A stretch of 64,000 nt of DNA from Streptomyces sedi (GTDB lineage Bacteria > Actinomycetota > Actinomycetes > Streptomycetales > Streptomycetaceae). The position numbers and the translations under genes are program-made. The stretch spans positions 158,144 through 222,143 of the forward strand of contig NZ_VDGT01000012.1 in NCBI RefSeq assembly GCF_006335015.1, read 5' to 3'. Of the stretch, positions 1-7,643 are shown piece after piece. The notes beneath the pieces are model-generated. The model did not search any database and was not told the origin of the DNA. It was given only the letters and a program-made list of their open reading frames with translations. Every line of letters starts with the position of its first letter. The first letter of the stretch is position 1.

Positions 1-266
1 CGCCAGCACATCGTGCGCGTGGAGGCCTTCGATGGTGAGGTTGTGGACGGTGGTGGTTCGGGTGTGCTGGGGCGCGGCGGTAAGGCGAGGCGTACTGCCG
101 ACGGAGCTGGTGAGTTCCGCGCCGAGTGGGAGGTCGGTGGCGCCGGTCCAGGTTTGGGTGGCCTGGTTCCAGAGGTGTGTTCGTCGGTGGCGGTGAGGGC
201 TTTGGTTTCGCCGGTCTCGGGGGCGGTGGCGAGGACCTCGTCGCCGATCCGGACATCCTCGGAGAC
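1..266 (-). pseudogene. Remnant of a pretoxin HINT domain (Rhs-type polymorphic toxin)
   Basis: Conceptual translation of the minus strand gives DVRIGDEVLATAPETGET in one frame. After a single-base shift near position 181 it continues in another frame with LWNQATQTW, DLPLGAEL and TTTVHNLTIEGLHAHDVLA. These are hallmarks of the HINT (Hedgehog/intein-like) domain that precedes the toxin tip in Rhs/YD-repeat polymorphic toxins, including the closing TVHNL...VLA strand. An in-frame stop (TGA, 272-270) lies just upstream, so no N-terminal Rhs body is attached. Broken N-terminus plus internal frameshift mark it as a decayed fragment. Any toxin domain would lie left of the window. The family assignment comes from motif recognition only. 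Confidence 0.6.
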
Positions 267-355
267 CCGTCAGCCCCGGCCGTCCGGCCGCGCGACGACC
301 GCCGCAAGGGTGCCCGTCGGCCGGACCCGCCTCTCACGCGTGCCCACCTGGACGA

Positions 356-407
356 CCGGCCCCTTCGGGGGAGCCCGCCGGGGCGCGGGCTCCCCCGAAG
401 GGGCCGG
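356..407. terminator. Strong hairpin terminator downstream of the small secreted peptide gene
   Basis: Positions 356-378 and 385-407 form a perfect 23-bp inverted repeat around a 6-nt loop. It sits 22 bp past the stop of the minus-strand peptide gene (429-620) and separates it from the HINT remnant. No U-tract is seen, as is usual in streptomycetes. Confidence 0.75.
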
Positions 408-428
408 AGTCGCTCAACGGGGGGCCGC

Positions 429-620
429 TCAGCCGGTGTTGTTCCAGTCCCGGGCGGTCCCCGCGGCGCTGAGCGCCGTGTGCTCCGCCCCCGCCCCGTG
501 GGGGAGCAGGACGGCGCCGCAGATCACGGCGGTCAGAACCAGCGCGGCGACCGCGCATGGTCGCCCGCCCGGCGCGGCCGGGTGACGACGTCCGCGTCGG
601 TGGGCTCGGGTGGCGTGCAT
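429..620 (-). CDS. Small predicted secreted peptide (63 aa)
   Basis: Function unknown. The start at 620 is chosen because GAGGAGAGG lies 5 nt upstream, an excellent ribosome binding site; an ATG 14 codons further upstream (662) has none. The 63-residue product has an Arg/His-rich N-terminus, a hydrophobic core (AVAALVLTAVICGAVLLP) and a signal-peptidase-like site around GAGA|EH. This leaves a mature peptide of about 18 residues ending DWNNTG. A strong dedicated terminator follows at 356-407. It is transcribed divergently from the SARP gene at 1106. The good RBS, signal peptide and own terminator argue that it is real despite its size. It could be a signalling or surface peptide, or merely a short cell-wall-associated protein. 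Confidence 0.55.
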   Translation of the reverse strand: MHATRAHRRGRRHPAAPGGRPCAVAALVLTAVICGAVLLPHGAGAEHTALSAAGTARDWNNTG

Positions 621-1105
621 GGTGCCTCTCCTCGTCGCTGTGCGTGTTCTCTCGGTCGTCAAGATCGTGTCAGCCGGCGATCTATGCGGAATCTACGGTT
701 CACCCGGCCCCTCGGGGCCGACTACCGGGCGCGGCCCCGACGCCGCTCCCGCGGGACGCCGCACCCCCCGAACGGCGGGCCGCGCCAGCGGTGTTCGCCC
801 GTACACCGAGCGTGGATCCGGCGTAGATCGGGGTGCCGCATCCTGACGTCAGGAAACGTGGTCGGCGGTGTGTCGCCGGTGCGCGGGGCGCCCTCCCCGA
901 GCGCCCGAGACCCCCGTCCGGCCGCGACGACACCGACGCCCCGGAGACGCCGACGAACGCCAGAGCCGGTCCGCCGCAGAAGACCGCGTCCCGCCCCCGG
1001 GCGGTCCGCACACAGGAGACACCACCCGTCCCGGCCCGACGGCACAGGGACGACACACACGACACGCCATCGCCGACCGCTCGAACTGACAGACGGGAAG
1101 AGGCA
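621..1105. promoter_or_regulatory. Divergent intergenic region with a 14-bp perfect palindrome
   Basis: This 485-bp gap separates the minus-strand peptide gene and the plus-strand SARP gene and holds no convincing gene. A perfect palindrome, TCCTGACGTCAGGA (841-854), lies about 250 bp upstream of the SARP start and is operator-like; no cognate protein can be named. A GC-rich mini-hairpin lies at about 705-720. Confidence 0.35.
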
Positions 1106-3232
1106 GTGGAATTCCGGGTACTGGGACCGTTGGAAGCGTCCGCAGGGGCACGCAAGCTGACGCTGGGAGGACACAAGCAGCGCGCGGTCCTCGGACTGCT
1201 GCTGCTGCGGGCGAACAGAGTGGTGGCGACCAGCGAACTGCTGAGCGCGCTGTGGCCCGAGGAGAACCGGCCGACGACGGCCCGCAAGATCGTGCAGAAC
1301 GCGGTGTGGGGGCTGCGCGCCCTGTTCACCGGGGAGAACGGCGACCACCAGGGCGTCGGCCCCGAACTCGTCACCAGGGCGCCCGGCTATGTGCTGCGCG
1401 TCCCGGCCGACCAGGTCGATCTCCACCGGTTCAACCGCAGGGTCTCCGAGGGCAGGGCCGCCCTGGCGTCGGGGCGCCCCGAGGAGGCCGCGCGGCTGCT
1501 GAGCGCCGGGCTCGCGGAATGGCACGGCCCCGCGCTGGCCGACCTCGTCGAGGCCGGCACGGACTGGCCCGAGCTGACCGCGCTGAGCCGGCTGCGCCTG
1601 GACGTGATGGAGGACCGCTTCGAGGCCGAGCTGCGCAGCGGCCACGACCACGCGGTCCTCGGCGAACTGGTGGCCCTCGCCGAGGAGGAGCCGCTGCGCG
1701 AACGGCTCTGCGGCCAGCTGATGCTGGCCCTCTACCGCTGCGGCCGGCAGGCCCAGGCCCTGGACGTCTTCAGCCGGGTGCGGCGCGCGCTGGTCGAGGA
1801 GCACGGGCTCGAACCCTCCCGTGAACTCCAGGTGCTGCAGCAGAACATCCTCACCCACGACCCTTCGCTCCGGCCCCCGACCCGCACCGCCCCGGTGGCT
1901 CCCGCCGCACCGGCGGCGCCCGCTCCCGCGGCCACCGTGCCGGAGACGGTCCGCGAGCCCGAGCGGGTGCCGCCGCGCACCGAACGCAGGTCGGTCGCCG
2001 TCCTGTTGGTCGGCGCGGACCTCCCCGAGGGAGCCGACCCGCGTTCCTCCCGCACCCTCTACCACGCGGCGACGACGGTCGCCGAGTACGCCGAGGAGTT
2101 CGGCGGCGTGGTCGCCGGCGCGCTCGGCCGGGTCTCCGTCGCGGTCTTCGGGCTGCGGCCCGACGCGGAGGACGGCCCCGCCGCCCCCGAGGGGGCCTCC
2201 GCCGACGCGGTGCGGGCCGCCCTCGCGCTGCGCGGCCCGCTCGGCGTGCCCGGGGCGTCCTGGCGCGCGGTGGTGTCGGCCGGCGAGGCCCTGGTACGCC
2301 GCGACCCGCACGACCCGGCGGCGCCCGTGCTGGTGGTGGGCCGCCTCGTCGACCAGGCGCGGCTGCTGCTCGCCGGCGTGCCCAACGGCGAGATCCACCT
2401 CAGCGGCGAGGCGGTCGAGGACACCGCGGGTCTGGTGCCGCAGCGCCCCACGGACCGTCCGCACGTGCGGGCCGTCGCCGAACCCCGCGCCACCCCGCCG
2501 CCGGCCGCCACCGGGCTGCCCGACCCCGCCGGCGGCTACGAGGCCGAACTGGGCATCCTTCGAAGCCTGTTGACCCGCGCCCGCCACCACGACGCCCCGC
2601 ACCTGGTGACGGTCCTCGGGGAACGGGGCGCCGGCAAGACCGAACTGCTCGCCGACTTCATCGGCGGCATCCAGGACGACGTGGTGCGCGTCGTGAGGGT
2701 CCGCGCCGGCGGCAGCGCCCGCTGGTCGGTCTGCGACGTGCTGCGCGCCTGCTGCGGGCTCGGCCGCGAAGCCGACCTCGCCGACAGCGCCCTCACCGAA
2801 CTGGTCCACCGGGTCGCCGGCCGGGGCGACACCGCGGAACGGCTGCTGTGGCGGATGCTGCGCGAACGCGAGTGCCCGGACGCGGAGGCCGACGCGCTGG
2901 ACGCCTGGTGCGACCTGCTGGTGCTGCTGGCCAGGGAACGGCCGCTGGTGCTGAGCCTCGACGACGCCCATGTCGCGGACGACTCCGTGCTGAACCTGGT
3001 GGAACGCCTCGCCTCGGTCTCGCGGGACGTCCCGCTCTTCCTCATGGTCGGCGCGCGCCCGGCGGAGCTGCTGAGGCGCCGACCGTTCTGGGGCAGCGGC
3101 CTGCGCCACAGCGGGACGCTCACGCTGGAACGGCTACCGGACGTCGACAGCACCCCCGAGGTGGTGCGCGCCACCACCCGGTTGGTGCGCCGCGCCCGGG
3201 GCCACCGGGGTGCGGTCTGCCACGACGGGTGA
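1106..3232 (+). CDS. PimR-type SARP-LAL transcriptional activator, C-terminally truncated
   Basis: Pathway activator of the SARP family, 708 aa from a GTG at 1106 (RBS GGGAAG 5 nt upstream; VEFRVLGPLE is the classic SARP N-terminus). Order: winged-helix DNA-binding domain and bacterial transcriptional activation (BTAD) domain (about 1-250), Pro/Ala linker, a degenerate nucleotide-cyclase-like domain (about 290-450), then an AAA-type ATPase with Walker A GERGAGKTELL (Lys about 511) and Walker B LVLSLDDAH. This layout is that of PimR-like SARP-LAL regulators, which as I recall run to about 1,100-1,200 aa with a long helical C-terminus. Here the protein stops soon after the ATPase, 17 bp before the palindromic repeat array. 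It may still work as a SARP, since the DNA-binding and BTAD parts suffice in small SARPs. It probably controls the alkaloid cluster to its right. Confidence 0.85.
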   Translation: MEFRVLGPLEASAGARKLTLGGHKQRAVLGLLLLRANRVVATSELLSALWPEENRPTTARKIVQNAVWGLRALFTGENGDHQGVGPELVTRAPGYVLRVPADQVDLHRFNRRVSEGRAALASGRPEEAARLLSAGLAEWHGPALADLVEAGTDWPELTALSRLRLDVMEDRFEAELRSGHDHAVLGELVALAEEEPLRERLCGQLMLALYRCGRQAQALDVFSRVRRALVEEHGLEPSRELQVLQQNILTHDPSLRPPTRTAPVAPAAPAAPAPAATVPETVREPERVPPRTERRSVAVLLVGADLPEGADPRSSRTLYHAATTVAEYAEEFGGVVAGALGRVSVAVFGLRPDAEDGPAAPEGASADAVRAALALRGPLGVPGASWRAVVSAGEALVRRDPHDPAAPVLVVGRLVDQARLLLAGVPNGEIHLSGEAVEDTAGLVPQRPTDRPHVRAVAEPRATPPPAATGLPDPAGGYEAELGILRSLLTRARHHDAPHLVTVLGERGAGKTELLADFIGGIQDDVVRVVRVRAGGSARWSVCDVLRACCGLGREADLADSALTELVHRVAGRGDTAERLLWRMLRERECPDAEADALDAWCDLLVLLARERPLVLSLDDAHVADDSVLNLVERLASVSRDVPLFLMVGARPAELLRRRPFWGSGLRHSGTLTLERLPDVDSTPEVVRATTRLVRRARGHRGAVCHDG

Positions 3233-3248
3233 CTCCCGCAGCCGTGTG

Positions 3249-3762
3249 GGTGGCGGGGGTTTGGTCGACTACTCACGTGCGTGGCTTGGGTGGGTTGTCG
3301 TCCTCGCCCCGGTGTGTGGTTGCTCGCGCAGTTCCCCGCGCCCCTTCTCGGCCGGTGGGCGGCTTGGGGGCGCGGGGAACTGCGCGAATGCTGGGTGGCG
3401 GGGGTTTGGTCGACTATTCACGTGCGTGGCTTGGGTGGGTTGTCGGCGTGAGCCCGGTGTGTGGTTGCTCGCGCAGTTCCTCGCGCCCCTGGTTGTGGTG
3501 GGCGTGGTCGGTCAGGTGTGGGTTCAGCTTCGGCAGGTGACGGCCTGCTTGGGGGCGCGGGGAACTGCGCGGTGCATTTGTGGCGGGGGCCGGTCGACTA
3601 CGGAGCTTCGTGGCTTGGGTGGGTTGTCGGCGTGAGCCCGGTGGGTGGTTGCTCGCGCAGTTCCCCGCGCCCCTTCTCGGCCGGTGGGCGCGGGGAACTG
3701 CGCGAATGCTGGGTGGCGGGGGGTGGCCGACTACTCACCTGCGCGGTTTGGGCGGGGCGTCG
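3249..3762. repeat. Array of palindromic intergenic repeats (three full units plus one partial)
   Basis: Each unit has a conserved leader (GGTCGACTACTCACGTGCGT, then GGCTTGGGTGGGTTGTCG) followed by an inverted repeat with arms of about 20 nt, CGCGCAGTTCCCCGCGCCCC and its complement. Stems: 3325-3344/3367-3386 (perfect, 22-nt loop); 3470-3489/3552-3571 (one mismatch, 62-nt loop); 3654-3673/3686-3704 (12-nt loop). A partial leader at about 3724-3762 overlaps the 3' end of the SARP gene at 3731-5035 and supplies its stop codon. All units lie in the same orientation, and another copy lies at 36.36-36.51 kb. The core palindrome resembles a small repeat common between Streptomyces genes. It may act as a bidirectional terminator here, lying between convergent genes. 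Confidence 0.8.
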
Positions 3763-5035
3763 TCCACCGGATCTCCCCGGGGCCGGTGTCGGCCAGCGCC
3801 GCCTCGGCGCGGTCGACGAGGTCGCCGCCGATCCACGGCGCGCGGCCCCCCGCCGCCGTCGGCGGCCAGCGGCGCACGGACGCGGCGCCGGTCGCCACGG
3901 CCGCCCGCACCGCGAGGCCGGCCGGACCGCTCCGGAGCAGCCGTTCGCGGACCGCGCGCGCCGCGGCGTCGGCGCGTTCCGCGCAGTCGCCCCGCCCGGG
4001 GCCGTCCTGGAAGAGGCCCAGCACCTCAGAACCGATCGCCGTCGCCACGTTGCCCCCGGCGCGCACGATCTCCTCGCGCGCCAGCTCGCACGCCGCGTCC
4101 AGCGCCCGGTCCACCTCTCCGGTGGGCAGCGGCTCGGCCCCGGGCCCGAGCGTGAACCGCAACAGCAGCACACCGCTGTCGCGTTCCGCCGCCGGACACC
4201 CCGCCGCAGGACCCCCCGCCGCCGGACCCACCCCCACCGCCGGGCCCACCGAAGCCGCCGGAGCGTCCAGCGAGGCGTCGAGCGAGGCGTCCTGCGCGAG
4301 AATGTCCCGCTGCAACCGCCGCAGCTCGTGGCCCGGTTCGAGGCCCAGCCCCTCCGACAGTGCGCAGCGGGTGCGGGCGTAGACGTCGAGGGCGTCGGCC
4401 CGCCGGCCGCAGCGGTACAGGGCCAGCATCAGCTGGCCGGCCGCCCGTTCCCGCAGTGGTTCCGCCCGGGTGTAGGCGTCCATCTCGCGCAGCACGGAAC
4501 GGGGTTGGCCGGAGCGCAGCTCCACCTCGAAGCGGTCCTCCATGGCGTCCAGGCGCTTCTGTTCCAACGCGGCCAGCTCCGGCCAGTCCGTGCCCTCCTC
4601 CACGAGGTCGGCGACGGCCGGCCCGCGCCACAGCGCCAGCGCCTCGCGCAGCGCGTCCCTGGCCTGACCGGTGTCGCCGGCGAGGAGCGCCGATCTGCCC
4701 CGGGTCGCCAGCCGTTCGAAGCGCACCAGGTCGATCCGCTCGGGCGCCACCCGCACCACATAGCCGGGCGCCCGCGTGAGCAGCTGCGGCGTCTGCCCGT
4801 CGTCCGGGACGGCCAGCGCGCGGCGCAGCCGCCAGATGGTGTTCTGGAGGATCTTCCGCGCGGTGTCCGGCGCCCGGTCGGTGGCCCAGACCGCGGACAG
4901 CAGTCGCCGGGTCGAGACGACCTGGCCGGCGTGGAGAAGCAGATACGCCAACGCCGCGCGCTGCCGGGTGCCGCCCAACGGCACCGGGCCGGCCGCCCCG
5001 TCCACCTCAAGTGGCCCCAGAAGTCGGAACTCCAT
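3731..5035 (-). CDS. Second PimR-type SARP regulator, truncated in its cyclase-like domain
   Basis: 434-aa SARP activator. The start at 5035 (MEFRLLGPLE) is preferred over the in-frame ATG at 5041, because the GGGAG sits directly against the upstream ATG but 6 nt from this one. The N-terminal winged helix and BTAD domain (about 1-250) closely resemble those of the SARP at 1106 (shared RKI-QN, LVTRAPGY, LMLALYRCGR). A Gly/Pro/Ala linker and part of a nucleotide-cyclase-like domain follow. The ATPase of PimR-like proteins is absent. The last ten or so codons and the TAG stop come from a palindromic-repeat leader, so the gene looks cut by that element. It lies 114 bp downstream of the aminotransferase gene on the same strand and may be cotranscribed. 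It is a likely pathway-specific activator of the cluster. Confidence 0.85.
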   Translation of the reverse strand: MEFRLLGPLEVDGAAGPVPLGGTRQRAALAYLLLHAGQVVSTRRLLSAVWATDRAPDTARKILQNTIWRLRRALAVPDDGQTPQLLTRAPGYVVRVAPERIDLVRFERLATRGRSALLAGDTGQARDALREALALWRGPAVADLVEEGTDWPELAALEQKRLDAMEDRFEVELRSGQPRSVLREMDAYTRAEPLRERAAGQLMLALYRCGRRADALDVYARTRCALSEGLGLEPGHELRRLQRDILAQDASLDASLDAPAASVGPAVGVGPAAGGPAAGCPAAERDSGVLLLRFTLGPGAEPLPTGEVDRALDAACELAREEIVRAGGNVATAIGSEVLGLFQDGPGRGDCAERADAAARAVRERLLRSGPAGLAVRAAVATGAASVRRWPPTAAGGRAPWIGGDLVDRAEAALADTGPGEIRWTTPRPNRAGE

Positions 5036-5149
5036 GCTCATCTCCCGTCTCCACGCCGCCCGGGTCTCCCGACGCGGGGCGCGGTGCTCAGCCGCTGGTC
5101 GCCGGGGAACGCCGCCCCGGCGTCGTGCGCGCGTCGTGCGCGCGGCGCG

Positions 5150-6778
5150 TCAGCCGGCGACGGCCGCCCGGCCGACCAGCCGCTCGCCGTCGCCGGCGGC
5201 CAGCGCCCGGCACAGGTCGCGCAGCCCGTCGTCCAGCAGCGCCAGTTCGGCGTCGGTCAGTCGCACCGAGGGTTCGAAGCGCAGCGTGTTGAGGGCGCTC
5301 GCGGTGGGGAACGTGCGCACCCGGTGCTCCCGCAGCAGATGCCCGGCCAGGAAGTAGCCGAACAGTCCGGTCGCCGCCAGTTCCCGCACCGAGGCGGAGG
5401 CGGCGCCCGACTGGTCGTGGAACTCCATGCCGAGCATCAGCCCCTCGCCGCGTATCTCCCGCACCTGCTCGGGGAAGTCCGCGCGCACGCCGTCGAGCAC
5501 GGCCCGCAGCGCCGCGCCGCGTTCCCGCGCCGTGCGGTAGACGGCGCCGTCGTCCGCCTCCAGCAGCTCCAGCACCTTCAGCGCGATCACGCAGGAGAAG
5601 CTGTCCTTGGCGAACGTCGAGCTGTGCACGATCTCGAACTCCGGCCGGTACCGCGCCTGCCGCACCAGCATCGCCGACGTCTTGGCGATGCCGCCGCCGA
5701 GCGTCTTGGCCAGCGTGTAGTAGTCGCCGCGCAGCCCCAGCGGGGAGGAGGCGAGCAGGGTGCCGGTGCGCCCCATCCCGCTCTGGATCTCGTCGACGAC
5801 GATCGGGCAGTCGATCTCCGCGCAGAAGCGCTGGATCTCCCCGGCGAACTCCGGGCTCAGCACGTGGACGCCGCCCTCGCCCTGGATCGGCTCCACCAGG
5901 AACGCGCAGAAGACGGGGAACTCCCGTTCCACGACGTCCACCTGACCGCCCGACACGGTGAACGCCAGGACCACGCCGCGCTCCCGCTCGTGGATCTCCC
6001 GCAGCGCCTCGGGGCTCTCCCGGGGAACGAACCTGGCCTGCGCCGCCAGGCCCCGGAACGGCGCGCGGTAGCTCTCGTTGTGGGTGAGCTGCACGCTCAG
6101 CCCGAGCTTTCCGTGGAAGCCGCCCTCCAACGCGAGGAAGAGCGGGCGCCGGTCGAGCCTGGCGCCGTTCAACGGTTCGATGTGCGCGGCCAGTTCGCGG
6201 AACGCGGCGGCGTCGTCAAGGGTGCCCATGATGCCGAACCTGGCGCGGAGCCGCTCGGGCACGACCGCGTCGCCGGCGTCCACGGCCCGCCGCGTCGACT
6301 CGACCGCCGCGGCCAGCTCCCCCCTGAGGTCGGCCAGCCGCATCACCCGGTCCATCTCCGCGTGCTTGACCGCGGCCTCCACGGCCTCCGCGCCGGTGTT
6401 GGCGAAGATCGCGAAGTACGGCTCGTCGGTGCCGAGTTCGCGGTGCACGATCTGGTTCAGCTCGGCGGCCAGCCGGTTGGCGTAGGGGTGCCGGGAGAAC
6501 TGGGCGTGCACGGGCGTGCCCGCGTCGAGCAGTTCCCTGGCGCACCGGACGATGTCGGGGTGGTGGTGGCCGAGCAGCACGGAGCCGTAGCCGCCGGCGA
6601 AATCGGCGACGGGAATCTCCTCGCCGTCATCGCCGCGCAGATAGAGGGTGTTGCCCTCGGCCCGCACATACTCGACGGCCAGTCCCGCCGCGCCCAGCAA
6701 CTGCCGCAGATGGGGTTCGGCGAGTTCTGGCGTGCCGCTTTCTGAGTGCGTCGTTTCCATGGCATCAGATTGAGTCAT
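5150..6778 (-). CDS. Class III PLP-dependent aminotransferase (polyketide aldehyde transaminase)
   Basis: Predicted to transaminate the aldehyde released by the PKS terminal reductase, giving the primary amine that closes onto the C5 ketone. About 542 aa from ATG 6778; ATG 6760 is an alternative and neither has a clear Shine-Dalgarno. Fold-type I signatures: NTGAEAVEAAVKHAEM, the PLP-pyridine Asp in VVDEIQSGMGRTG, and the Schiff-base Lys in TLAKTLGGG (Lys358 from the first start). It is longer than the usual 430-460 aa because of an inserted helical segment (about residues 140-200). Such large class III transaminases accompany reductase-terminated PKSs in piperidine alkaloid clusters, as I recall from streptazone and argimycin. 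It is divergent from the flavin reductase and followed by the second SARP gene. Confidence 0.85.
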   Translation of the reverse strand: MTQSDAMETTHSESGTPELAEPHLRQLLGAAGLAVEYVRAEGNTLYLRGDDGEEIPVADFAGGYGSVLLGHHHPDIVRCARELLDAGTPVHAQFSRHPYANRLAAELNQIVHRELGTDEPYFAIFANTGAEAVEAAVKHAEMDRVMRLADLRGELAAAVESTRRAVDAGDAVVPERLRARFGIMGTLDDAAAFRELAAHIEPLNGARLDRRPLFLALEGGFHGKLGLSVQLTHNESYRAPFRGLAAQARFVPRESPEALREIHERERGVVLAFTVSGGQVDVVEREFPVFCAFLVEPIQGEGGVHVLSPEFAGEIQRFCAEIDCPIVVDEIQSGMGRTGTLLASSPLGLRGDYYTLAKTLGGGIAKTSAMLVRQARYRPEFEIVHSSTFAKDSFSCVIALKVLELLEADDGAVYRTARERGAALRAVLDGVRADFPEQVREIRGEGLMLGMEFHDQSGAASASVRELAATGLFGYFLAGHLLREHRVRTFPTASALNTLRFEPSVRLTDAELALLDDGLRDLCRALAAGDGERLVGRAAVAG

Positions 6779-6841
6779 CCGGGTCAGCGGCCGGTCATCG
6801 CGGAATCTTTTCCCCGGGTCCTTCCGCCGGGGGAGCGGGCG

Positions 6842-6884
6842 ATTACCGGGGGATGAGAGAACGCCGTTCGCCCGTCGGTACGTT
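6842..6884 (+). promoter_or_regulatory. SARP-type operator/promoter of the flavin reductase operon
   Basis: Three heptamers at exact 11-bp steps: ATTACCG (6842-6848), ATGAGAG (6853-6859) and CCGTTCG (6864-6870). After an 8-bp gap comes a -10-like TACGTT (6879-6884). Tandem heptamers with 11-bp period and the last one 8 bp from the -10 is the established SARP-binding geometry. The first two heptamers are nearly repeated at the NTF2 promoter (11066-11083). Confidence 0.6.
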
Positions 6885-6956
6885 GGCGGGCGCGGGCCCT
6901 CGTTTCGCCAGTGGCAGGGCCTGAGCTGCCCCGCGAAAAGGATCGGAGAATCCGGT

Positions 6957-7508
6957 ATGAATTCCGCGCCCGCTGACCTCGACGCCGCTTCCGCCTGCCC
7001 GCCCGCCCACGACGAGCTGACCCCTTCGGTGCTCCGCGCCGTGCTGGCCCGCTTCGCGACCGGCGTCACGGTGATCACGGTGGGCGGGGAGAACCCGCAC
7101 GCCATGACGGCCAACGCGTTCAGCTCCGTCTCCCTCGACCCGCCGTCCGTGCTGTGCGGCGTGGGGCACGGCGCGGTGATGCACGGGGCGCTGACCTCGG
7201 CCGGGCGCTTCGCCGTGAACATCCTCGGTGCGGAACAGGAGCAGCTGGCCCGGCACTTCGCCGACAACAAGCGGACCCTGGGCGCCGCCCAGTTCGACGG
7301 CGTCCCCTGGACGGCGGGCGCGGCGACGGGCGCGCCGCTGCTGGGCGGCTCGCTGGCCTGGCTGGAGTGCGAGCTGACGACCTCGCACTCCTTCGGCGAC
7401 CACACCATCTTCGTCGGCACCGTGCTGGGCGCCGGCCGGTTCACGGGCGGCAAGGGCCTGCTCTTCGTCGACGGCCGCTTCGGCACCCCGGAGTCGGCGC
7501 CCGGCTGA
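6957..7508 (+). CDS. Flavin reductase (FMN-binding split-barrel)
   Basis: 183-aa NAD(P)H:flavin oxidoreductase of the HpaC/ActVB-like split-barrel family. It supplies reduced flavin to two-component monooxygenases. Visible family features: LARFATGVTVITV, the flavin-binding MTANAFSSVSLDPPSVLCGV stretch, GRFAVNILGAEQEQLARHFA, and C-terminal SHSFGDHTIFVGTVL. RBS GGAG lies 8 nt before the ATG. It is divergent from the aminotransferase, with 178 bp between them, and is followed in the same direction by the imine-reductase-like gene. Its natural partners are the two acyl-CoA-dehydrogenase-fold proteins at 8.7 and 35.1 kb, which lack their own reductase. Confidence 0.85.
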   Translation: MNSAPADLDAASACPPAHDELTPSVLRAVLARFATGVTVITVGGENPHAMTANAFSSVSLDPPSVLCGVGHGAVMHGALTSAGRFAVNILGAEQEQLARHFADNKRTLGAAQFDGVPWTAGAATGAPLLGGSLAWLECELTTSHSFGDHTIFVGTVLGAGRFTGGKGLLFVDGRFGTPESAPG

Positions 7509-7643
7509 GCGCGCCCGTCGCGGGCGGTGCGCGGGTCGGCGCCGCCCGCGGACCCGGCGGTGACCGGGCGGTGACCGTCCGGTTCTCCGCCCTTGCTTTG
7601 CTGACCCGGCATTCTTCACCACCCCTGCGAAACGGAGTAGCTC

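Noticed and set aside
722..3109. Long minus-strand open frame (795 codons) opposite the first SARP gene
   Set aside because: Its translation is low-complexity Arg/Gly/Ala/Gln-rich with no domain, while the plus strand encodes clear SARP, cyclase-like and ATPase domains. It is a shadow of high third-position GC.
3461..6745. 1,094-codon plus-strand open frame across the repeats, SARP and aminotransferase
   Set aside because: It runs antisense to two clearly recognised minus-strand genes and encodes only Arg/Pro/Gly/Ala-rich sequence.
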